12,113 nucleotides of DNA from an uncultured Lachnospiraceae bacterium (GTDB lineage: Bacteria; Bacillota_A; Clostridia; Lachnospirales; Lachnospiraceae), in the NCBI GenBank assembly GCA_902767195.1, contig CACXGS010000093.1, positions 1 through 12,113 on the forward strand, given 5' to 3'. Each line of letters begins with the position of its first letter. Within the stretch, counting starts at the first letter, position 1. The translations under genes were made by a program, and so were the position numbers. This document shows, one piece after another, positions 6,422-12,113 of the stretch. The notes below the pieces were generated by a model, which was not told the DNA's origin, made no database searches, and worked only from the letters and a program-made list of their open reading frames with translations.

Positions 6422-8485
6422 ATGAAAGACATCAGAGGCTTTGCCCGCCGAATATTCAGTATGGATCAGGGGAAATATCTTCTGATTAATCTGTTGCTGA
6501 CGCTGGTGCTGACTCTCTCTCTGGAGCTGATGGAGTTCAAATCTGTTTCCCTGCTGATACATTTTATTCGGGAGAGATCTTTTCTCTTCCTTTTTAATGG
6601 ATTCATGATCTTTGCCACCCTGTCTGTGGTGCTTTTGTTTCGAAAGAAGATCTTTGCCTATGCTCTGGTCGGAGGCTCCTGGTTTCTGGTCGGCCTGGTG
6701 AACGGTGTGATTCTGATGAACAGGAAGACCCCTTTTACTGCAGTGGATCTGACCATTGTCAAGTCGATTCTTCCCATTGTGGGGAGCTATCTGACCGTGC
6801 CGGAGATCCTTCTGGTTCTGCTGCTGGTTATTCTGGTTATTGTGGGGCTGGTATGCCTCTTCCTGTATTCTCCGGAGCAGAAGAGAAGCTATGACGGAGC
6901 CGCCGGATTATTCTGGACAGGACTGATTTTACTCTGCTTTGTGACGATCCTTAAAGTGGGAACCCGCCAGGGTATCCTTCCGAGGAAATTTGATAATCTG
7001 ATCACGGCTTACCAGGACTACGGTGTGGCTTACGGATTTTTTATTACGGCAGTTGACACCGGAATCGACCGTCCTCTGGCCTATTCTGAGAAGAAGATCA
7101 ACAAGATTCTTTCCAGGGTAGACAAACGGATCCGCCGGATCCGCCAGGAGGAGAAGACAGAAAAGGATCATCATCCTAATATGATTTTTATCCAGCTGGA
7201 ATCGTTTTTTGATCCTACTGTGGTCAAAGATCTGACATTTTCCGAAGATCCTCTTCCCAATTTTCACAGAATCCAGAAGGAGGTTACTTCCGGCCTTCTA
7301 CGGGTTCCCGTATACGGGGCCGGGACCATCAATACAGAATTTGAAGTGATCACCGGTATGTCCCTGGATTTTTTCGGATCCGGGGAATACCCTTACCGAA
7401 GTATCCTGCACAAGAGGACCTGTGACAATATCAGTTACTGGATGAGGGAGATGAATTATACGACTTCGGTGATCCATAATAATAACGCCGCCTTCTATGA
7501 CCGCAACAAGGTCTTTTGCAATCTGGGTTTTCAGAATTTTATCACGATAGAAAATATGAATATACCCGAGCGGAATGAAGCGGGCTGGGCTAAGGATATG
7601 GTCCTTAAGGATTATATCCTGGATGTGCTGGAGTCTACCTCCGGAAAGGATCTGATCTATGCCATATCTGTTCAGGGCCACGGGGACTATCCCGCCACGG
7701 ATCCGACCGGGGACGAAAGGATCCTGGTAACCGGAGAGCAGTATGATCAGAAACAGCTGAATTCCTGGACCTACTATGCCAATGAGATATATGAGATGGA
7801 TGAATTCATCGGCAGCCTGGTCAATGAATTGCAGTCCTGGCCGGAGGAAGTGACCCTGGTAGTATATGGGGACCACCTGCCGGGCATGAATGTGGAGAAC
7901 CGGAACCTGAAGAAGGGAACCAGGTTTGATACGCCCTATTTTATCTGGGATAATTTTGGCTATAACAGGGAAAACCGGGAAAAGGAATCCGGCAATCTGA
8001 AATGCTGGCAGCTGGCATCCCAGGTGCTTGGACAGTCTCATATCCATCATGGTGTGCTCAATGCTTACCATCAGGCTATGAGAGGGACGAAAAATTACCG
8101 CAAGAATCTCCGGATGCTTCAGTATGACCTTCTCTATGGCAGCGGGTTCTCCCGGGAAGGGAAGGATCCCCTGCTGCCTACAACGATCTGCTACGCCATC
8201 CACAATCCTGAGATCAGCCGGATCGAATGGGATGAGACCAACAGCCAGTACCTTCTGATCGGCAGTAATTTTACCGAACAGAGCCGGGTTTGTGTGAATG
8301 GCATCCGTGTGCCATCTGTACGGGAGAGTGACACGGTCATCCGGATTTCCGAAAAAGCACTAAAAGACAAGGATGAGGTAACGGTGGTCCAGGTGGATGT
8401 GACCAACAGCAAGATTGTATTTAATGAGTCGCTCCCTCTGGTTTTTACCAGGGAAGAGGAGGTTTTGGAGAGCCCGATTGAGTAA
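6422..8485 (+). CDS. LtaS-like phosphoglycerol transferase (alkaline phosphatase/sulfatase superfamily)
   Basis: This 687-aa polytopic protein probably moves glycerol-phosphate units from phosphatidylglycerol onto a lipid or glycan acceptor outside the membrane, as lipoteichoic acid synthases do. Five membrane segments lie at about residues 18-40, 52-74, 78-100, 125-150 and 162-180. The extracytoplasmic catalytic domain spans about 250-560: E260 in IQLESFF, the nucleophile T302 in AGTINTEFE (aligned with the LtaS TSDSEF motif), and D484-H485 in YGDH are the expected metal and catalytic residues. Beyond the usual domain, residues ~595-680 look like a beta-rich Ig/TIG-type module (LIGSNFTEQSRVCVNG). 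ATG 6422 has AGGGAG ten bases upstream; the in-frame GTG at 6413 is one base from that site and is rejected. The gene ends the probable operon. Its exact product, lipoteichoic acid or another phosphoglycerol polymer, cannot be told from sequence. Confidence 0.9.
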   Translation: MKDIRGFARRIFSMDQGKYLLINLLLTLVLTLSLELMEFKSVSLLIHFIRERSFLFLFNGFMIFATLSVVLLFRKKIFAYALVGGSWFLVGLVNGVILMNRKTPFTAVDLTIVKSILPIVGSYLTVPEILLVLLLVILVIVGLVCLFLYSPEQKRSYDGAAGLFWTGLILLCFVTILKVGTRQGILPRKFDNLITAYQDYGVAYGFFITAVDTGIDRPLAYSEKKINKILSRVDKRIRRIRQEEKTEKDHHPNMIFIQLESFFDPTVVKDLTFSEDPLPNFHRIQKEVTSGLLRVPVYGAGTINTEFEVITGMSLDFFGSGEYPYRSILHKRTCDNISYWMREMNYTTSVIHNNNAAFYDRNKVFCNLGFQNFITIENMNIPERNEAGWAKDMVLKDYILDVLESTSGKDLIYAISVQGHGDYPATDPTGDERILVTGEQYDQKQLNSWTYYANEIYEMDEFIGSLVNELQSWPEEVTLVVYGDHLPGMNVENRNLKKGTRFDTPYFIWDNFGYNRENREKESGNLKCWQLASQVLGQSHIHHGVLNAYHQAMRGTKNYRKNLRMLQYDLLYGSGFSREGKDPLLPTTICYAIHNPEISRIEWDETNSQYLLIGSNFTEQSRVCVNGIRVPSVRESDTVIRISEKALKDKDEVTVVQVDVTNSKIVFNESLPLVFTREEEVLESPIE

Positions 8486-8493
8486 TTTATGTC

Positions 8494-8522
8494 TGGACAT
8501 CAGGATAAACGCATGGTATAAT
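8494..8522 (+). promoter_or_regulatory. Strong sigma-A promoter of the tig-clpP-clpX-lon block
   Basis: TGGACA (8494-8499), a 17-nt spacer and a perfect TATAAT (8517-8522) preceded by TGG, an extended -10. Transcription would start near 8529. The -10 lies inside the loop of the inverted repeat at 8507-8536. Confidence 0.85.
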
Positions 8523-8538
8523 CTTTAAATGCGTTTTT
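8507..8538 (+). terminator. Possible intrinsic terminator of the upstream operon, overlapping the tig promoter
   Basis: AAACGCAT (8507-8514) and ATGCGTTT (8529-8536) form an 8-bp perfect stem with a 14-nt loop, and the right arm runs into TTTTTATAT. It would end transcripts coming from the LtaS-like gene. The stem is short and AT-rich with a long loop, so it is weaker than a classic terminator; it could instead be an operator over the -10 box. Confidence 0.5.
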
Positions 8539-8563
8539 ATATATTAAGGAGGAATTAATTAAC

Positions 8564-9892
8564 ATGAGTGTACAGGTTGAGAGATTAGAGCATAATACAG
8601 CGAAACTGACGGTTACTGTCGACGCAAAGGATTTTGCGAAGGCTACGACAAGCGTATATAACAAGAGAAAGGGATCCTTCCATGTTCCCGGGTTCCGTAA
8701 GGGCAAGGCACCGAAGAACATGATCGAGAAGATGTACGGTCCCGAGATCTTCTATGAGGACGCTGTGAATGACCTTCTTCCCAAAGCCTATGAGGAAGCA
8801 GTAAAGGAGAGCGGTCTTGATGTGGTTTCCCGTCCGGAGATCGACATCGAGCAGGTTGGCAAGGGCCAGGACCTGATCTTTACCGCAGAAGTTGCTGTTA
8901 AGCCGGAGGTTACACTCGGACAGTATAAAGGCCTGGAAGTTCAGAAAGATGCCGTGGAAGTATCCGATGCGGAAGTGGAAGAAGAACTTAAGAAAGAGCA
9001 GGAAAAGAACGCCAGAGAAGTTACCGTGGAAGATCGTCCGGTGAAGGACGGCGACGTAGTTACTCTGAATTATGCCGGAACTGTTGACGGTATTCCTTTC
9101 GACGGTGGAACAGCGGAGAGCCAGAAGCTTGAGATCGGTTCCCATTCCTTCGTGGATACCTTTGAAGACCAGCTGGTAGGCATGAATATTGGTGATGAGA
9201 AGGATGTGGAAGTCACCTTCCCCGAGGAGTACCATTCTCCGGAAGTAGCCGGCAAGGATGCTGTTTTCCATGTGAAGGTTCTGGGTATCAAGGAGAGACA
9301 GCTGCCGGAGATCGATGACGATTTCGCACAGGACACCACAGAGTTTGATTCTCTGGATGAATATAAGGAAGACATCCGCGGAAAGCTTGCCCTTGCAAAG
9401 GAAGAGCGTGCCAAGAGCGCCATGGAGAACGACCTGGTAGAGCAGATCGTGGAGAGCAGCCAGATGGATATTCCGGATGCCATGGTGGAGAATCAGGTTG
9501 ACCAGATGGTTCAGGAGTTTGAGCAGAGGATTTCCTACCAGGGATTATCCTTTGAGCAGTATCTCCAGTATTCCGGACAGAGCATGGATGCCCTGCGTGA
9601 CACCATGAAGCCGGATGCCTTAAAGAGAATCCAGGGCACTCTGGTTCTGGAGGCTATCGCAGCAGCCGAGGACCTGAAGGCTGACGATGATGATCTTCAG
9701 GCTGAGTTTGAGAGAATGGCTTCCATGTATCAGATGGAAGCGGAGCAGATCGCTTCCTTCATGGGAGATGAACAGAAAGAGAACATGAAGAAAGACCTGG
9801 CTGTACAGAAGGCCATCGACTTTGTCCGGGAAGCAGCCCAGATCGTCGAGGCTTCCGAAGAACTCGATTACGAGGGAGACAGCGAAGAGTAA
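8564..9892 (+). CDS. tig: Trigger factor, ribosome-associated chaperone and peptidyl-prolyl isomerase
   Basis: This 442-aa protein has the full length of trigger factor, the first chaperone to meet nascent chains at the ribosome exit tunnel. The N-terminal ribosome-binding domain (about 1-145) carries the signature GFRKGKAP at residues 43-50. The FKBP-like isomerase domain covers about 160-243 (GDVVTLNYAGTVDGIPFDGG through the FHVKVLGIKE strand). The rest is the helical arm domain, ending in an acidic tail. The ATG at 8564 follows AAGGAGG (8546-8552) with an 11-nt gap. It is the first gene after the strong promoter at 8494-8522 and is followed by clpP, clpX and lon in the order common in Firmicutes, coupling folding with protein turnover. 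No sign of truncation or frameshift. Confidence 0.98.
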   Translation: MSVQVERLEHNTAKLTVTVDAKDFAKATTSVYNKRKGSFHVPGFRKGKAPKNMIEKMYGPEIFYEDAVNDLLPKAYEEAVKESGLDVVSRPEIDIEQVGKGQDLIFTAEVAVKPEVTLGQYKGLEVQKDAVEVSDAEVEEELKKEQEKNAREVTVEDRPVKDGDVVTLNYAGTVDGIPFDGGTAESQKLEIGSHSFVDTFEDQLVGMNIGDEKDVEVTFPEEYHSPEVAGKDAVFHVKVLGIKERQLPEIDDDFAQDTTEFDSLDEYKEDIRGKLALAKEERAKSAMENDLVEQIVESSQMDIPDAMVENQVDQMVQEFEQRISYQGLSFEQYLQYSGQSMDALRDTMKPDALKRIQGTLVLEAIAAAEDLKADDDDLQAEFERMASMYQMEAEQIASFMGDEQKENMKKDLAVQKAIDFVREAAQIVEASEELDYEGDSEE

Positions 9893-9936
9893 GTCATAGG
9901 GATATGACATTGCAACCGGATATCGAATAGACAGCA

Positions 9937-9976
9937 ACCCGCTTTTCGTTCTGCCATGCTGTAACGGAAAGTGGGT
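9937..9976 (+). other. Stable intergenic hairpin between tig and clpP
   Basis: ACCCGCTTTTCGTT (9937-9950) pairs along its whole length with AACGGAAAGTGGGT (9963-9976), 14 bp with two G-U pairs and a 12-nt loop. No U-run follows (GAATCTTTATC), so it is a poor terminator; it may attenuate, stabilise or mark a processing site. A smaller 6-bp hairpin GTCATA/TATGAC with loop GGGA lies at 9893-9908, directly after the tig stop. I found no clear promoter or CtsR/CIRCE-type operator in the 124-nt gap. Confidence 0.6.
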
Positions 9977-10016
9977 GAATCTTTATCAGTGAAGACCTTG
10001 TTGGAAAGGAGATCCT

Positions 10017-10601
10017 ATGAGTTTAGTACCTGTTGTTGTGGAGCAGACCAGTCATGGAGAGCGCTCTTATGACATTTATTCCCGTCTGCTTAAAGAGAGA
10101 ATCATTTTTCTCGGAGAAGAAGTGAATGATGTGACAGCCAGCCTGGTGGTATCCCAGCTCCTCTTCCTGGAGTCCGAGGACCCGGAGAAGGATATCAATC
10201 TTTACATTATGAGCCCGGGCGGGTCTGTGTCTGCCGGTATGGCAATCTACGATACAATGCAGTTTGTGAAATGTGACGTGTCTACCATATGTATGGGTAT
10301 GGCTGCCAGTATGGGAGCTTTCCTTCTGGCAGGCGGAGCAAAAGGAAAACGTCTTGCTCTCCCCAATGCAGAGATCATGATTCATCAGCCTTCCGGCGGA
10401 GCTCAGGGACAGGCAACAGATATCGGAATCGTCGCTGAGCATATCATCCATACCAAAGAGAAGCTGAACCGAATCCTGGCGGCCAACACCGGCCAGTCCT
10501 ATGAGAAGATCTGTATCGATACGGAACGGGATAATTATATGACAGCAGATCAGGCGAAAGAGTATGGTATTATTGACGCTGTTGTGGAAAAACGGCAGTA
10601 A
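10017..10601 (+). CDS. clpP: ATP-dependent Clp protease proteolytic subunit
   Basis: ClpP forms the two-ring, 14-subunit serine protease chamber that degrades substrates unfolded by ClpX. The 194-aa product has a normal length. The catalytic triad is visible as S98 in [12 protein letters not shown]123 in [10 protein letters not shown] and D172 in [12 protein letters not shown]. The oxyanion region SPGGSVSAG is at about 66-74. The N-terminal [20 protein letters not shown] is typical of the mature form, with little or no propeptide. AAAGGAG at 10005-10011 stands five bases before the ATG. clpX follows after 14 nt, so the protease and its unfoldase are probably translated from one message. Nothing unusual was seen. 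Confidence 0.98.
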   Translation: MSLVPVVVEQTSHGERSYDIYSRLLKERIIFLGEEVNDVTASLVVSQLLFLESEDPEKDINLYIMSPGGSVSAGMAIYDTMQFVKCDVSTICMGMAASMGAFLLAGGAKGKRLALPNAEIMIHQPSGGAQGQATDIGIVAEHIIHTKEKLNRILAANTGQSYEKICIDTERDNYMTADQAKEYGIIDAVVEKRQ

Positions 10602-10615
10602 TGAGGTGACAGTTT

Positions 10616-11917
10616 ATGGCAAACAGAACGGATATCAACCGTTATAAATGTTCTTTCTGCGGAAAGTCCCAGGACCAGGTGCGCAAGCTGGTTGCCGGTC
10701 CCAAAGGTGTATATATCTGTGACGAATGTATTGAAGTATGCGCCGAGATCATAGAGGATGAGTTTGAGGAGGAGCTGGGAGATGCCCAGGAGATTAATCT
10801 CATCAAGCCCATTGACATGAAAGAATTCCTGGATGAATATGTCATCGGTCAGGAGGAAGCGAAAAAGGTTTTGTCTGTGGCGGTATATAACCACTACAAG
10901 AGAATCCTTTCCGGAGATCCGGACGGAGTGGAGCTCCAGAAGAGCAATATCATTATGATAGGACCGACCGGTTCCGGAAAGACACTTCTGGCCCAGACTC
11001 TGGCCCGGCTCCTGAATGTTCCCTTCGCAATTGCAGATGCCACGGCACTGACCGAGGCCGGCTATGTGGGAGAGGACGTGGAGAATATTCTCCTGAAGCT
11101 GATCCAGGCTGCGGATTATGACATGGAAAGAGCCCAGACCGGTATTATTTACATTGATGAGATTGACAAGATTACCAGGAAGTCGGAGAACACTTCCATC
11201 ACCCGTGATGTTTCCGGTGAGGGTGTTCAGCAGGCTCTCTTAAAGATTCTGGAAGGAACCGTTGCCTCCGTGCCGCCCCAGGGTGGAAGGAAGCATCCCC
11301 ATCAGGAGTTCCTCCAGATTGACACCACCAACATTCTCTTTATCTGTGGCGGTGCCTTTGACGGGCTGGAGAAGATTATTGAGAACCGGATCGGAGAGAA
11401 GTCCATTGGCTTCCAGGCGGAGGTTGTGGAGAAAAGGAAGAAGGATCTGGGTGCATTATTTGCCCAGGTGCTTCCGGAAGACTTTGTAAAATACGGTCTG
11501 ATTCCGGAGTTTATCGGCCGTGTTCCGGTGAATGTTTCTCTGAATCCTCTGGATGAGGAGGCCCTGATCCGGATCCTGACAGAACCCAGGAGCGCTCTGG
11601 TCAAACAGTATCAGAAGCTCTTTGAGATGGATGGGGTAGAACTGGCCTTTACAGAGAAGGCCCTTCAGGCCATTGCCCGCAAGGCCATTCGAAGAAATAC
11701 CGGCGCCAGGGGACTCAGGTCCATTATGGAACAGACCATCCTGGAACAGATGTATACCATTCCTTCGGATGAACTGGTGGCAACCTGTACCATTACCGAG
11801 GAAGCGGTGGAAGGTACGGGACTTCCCATTCTTACCTACCACGATGAGCCGGTGGAGAAGAAGCCGGTGTCTAAGAAGCATAAGAAGAAGATTGATAATA
11901 CGAATGAGATTGCCTGA
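10616..11917 (+). CDS. clpX: ATP-dependent Clp protease ATP-binding subunit ClpX
   Basis: ClpX is the AAA+ hexameric unfoldase that delivers substrates to ClpP. This 433-aa protein is complete. An N-terminal zinc-binding domain has C12, C15, C35 and C38. The AAA+ module shows Walker A GPTGSGKT (116-123), pore loop GYVG (149-152), Walker B IIYIDEID (177-184), the RKH pore loop (225-227), the IGF ClpP-docking loop (264-266), and the sensor 2 GARGLR motif (363-368). The tail is lysine-rich ([12 protein letters not shown]). A GAGGTGA ribosome binding site follows the clpP stop immediately. lon begins 34 nt downstream, and a small hairpin spans the clpX stop codon. Confidence 0.98.
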   Translation: MANRTDINRYKCSFCGKSQDQVRKLVAGPKGVYICDECIEVCAEIIEDEFEEELGDAQEINLIKPIDMKEFLDEYVIGQEEAKKVLSVAVYNHYKRILSGDPDGVELQKSNIIMIGPTGSGKTLLAQTLARLLNVPFAIADATALTEAGYVGEDVENILLKLIQAADYDMERAQTGIIYIDEIDKITRKSENTSITRDVSGEGVQQALLKILEGTVASVPPQGGRKHPHQEFLQIDTTNILFICGGAFDGLEKIIENRIGEKSIGFQAEVVEKRKKDLGALFAQVLPEDFVKYGLIPEFIGRVPVNVSLNPLDEEALIRILTEPRSALVKQYQKLFEMDGVELAFTEKALQAIARKAIRRNTGARGLRSIMEQTILEQMYTIPSDELVATCTITEEAVEGTGLPILTYHDEPVEKKPVSKKHKKKIDNTNEIA

Positions 11918-11935
11918 TCCTTGATAAAGGTCAGG
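11913..11935 (+). other. Small hairpin spanning the clpX stop codon
   Basis: CCTGA (11913-11917, containing the TGA stop) and CCTT (11919-11922) pair with AAGG (11927-11930) and TCAGG (11931-11935), nine pairs with one bulged T and a GATA loop. No T-run follows, so it is not a terminator. It ends a few bases before the GGGAG ribosome binding site of lon and could tune lon translation or protect the 3' end. Confidence 0.45.
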
Positions 11936-11951
11936 TATCGGGAGATACACT

Positions 11952-12113
11952 ATGGAGCAATTAACACTGCCTCTGCTCCCCCTGCGGGACCGGATCATTT
12001 TTCCGGAAGTCACAACTTATTTTGAGGTTTCCAGACAGCCTTCCCTGAAGGCCCTGGAGGAAACCATCAATCATTACCAGAGGATTTTCCTGGTAAGCCA
12101 GATGGATCCGGAA
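11952..12113 (+). CDS. lon: ATP-dependent protease Lon, N-terminal fragment cut by window edge
   Basis: Only the first 54 codons of a family of about 770-820 residues are present. MEQLTLPLLPLRDRIIFPEV, followed by a sequence-typical strand and the SLKALEETINHYQRIFLVSQMDPE helix-strand, matches the start of the Lon N-terminal substrate-recognition domain (LPLLPLRxxxxFP, then xxLKALEE and IFLVxQ). The frame is open to the end. GGGAG at 11940-11944 lies seven bases before the ATG. The place after clpX is the usual one in clostridia and bacilli. The ATPase and serine-lysine protease domains are outside the window, so the intactness of the enzyme is unknown. Confidence 0.9.
   Translation, partial: MEQLTLPLLPLRDRIIFPEVTTYFEVSRQPSLKALEETINHYQRIFLVSQMDPE

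Noticed and set aside
5645..6562. A 305-codon open frame on the minus strand, antisense to the sortase and start of the LtaS-like gene
   Set aside because: It lies opposite convincing family genes, has no recognisable domain and no ribosome binding site of note; it is a by-product of the coding-strand codon use.
7127..7144. Tandem 9-nt repeat CGGATCCGC x2 inside the LtaS-like gene
   Set aside because: It encodes R-I-R-R-I-R in a basic linker; two copies are too few and too short to be a functional repeat element.
7298..8203. A 301-codon open frame on the minus strand, antisense to the LtaS-like catalytic domain
   Set aside because: The plus-strand frame carries all catalytic motifs; the antisense product shows no family features.
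9893..10016. Search for CtsR or CIRCE heat-shock operators ahead of clpP and tig
   Set aside because: No GGTCAAA-type direct heptad repeats or CIRCE-like 9-9-9 inverted repeat were seen; GTCATA/TATGAC at 9893-9908 does not match either.
1..12113. Mobile elements, CRISPR arrays, tRNA/rRNA genes, phage or defence genes
   Set aside because: No transposase or integrase motifs, terminal repeats, spaced direct repeats or tRNA-like foldings were found by eye; all long gaps are accounted for by promoters, hairpins or a terminator.

Overview
The window reads as chromosomal DNA from a low-to-mid GC Gram-positive bacterium of the Clostridia, most like the Lachnospiraceae. This is an inference from the strong AGGAGG-type ribosome binding sites, sigma-A-like promoters, the tig-clpP-clpX-lon order, and a class B sortase beside a lipoteichoic-acid-synthase-like protein. 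All strands and gaps are consistent with ordinary, densely packed core genome. I saw no mobile element, phage gene, CRISPR array, tRNA or rRNA.

Layout: (1) 2-1291, plus strand: the 3' part of an FGGY sugar kinase followed closely by a VOC/glyoxalase-fold metalloenzyme, ending at a strong bidirectional hairpin terminator (1351-1380). (2) 1414-3508, minus strand: a CYTH triphosphate-tunnel enzyme and, downstream of it, a membrane-anchored L,D-transpeptidase that cross-links peptidoglycan. (3) 3509-3686: a divergent promoter region. (4) 3687-8485, plus strand: a tightly packed probable operon of a DJ-1/PfpI protein, a DUF1189-like membrane protein, a CobU-type cobinamide kinase/guanylyltransferase, a class B sortase, and an LtaS-like phosphoglycerol transferase with an extra C-terminal beta-rich domain. 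(5) 8494-12113, plus strand: a near-consensus promoter followed by trigger factor, clpP, clpX and the first 54 codons of lon.

Functionally the window combines cell-envelope genes (L,D-transpeptidase, sortase B, LtaS-like enzyme) with the classic protein-folding and proteolysis block (nascent-chain chaperone, ClpXP, Lon). The CobU gene, alone among envelope genes without other cobalamin genes in view, is the oddest placement. The most interesting non-coding signals are an inverted repeat with a T-run whose loop contains the -10 box of the tig promoter, and a 14-bp hairpin between tig and clpP. I do not see a convincing previously undescribed system here; the findings are modest second-look items.
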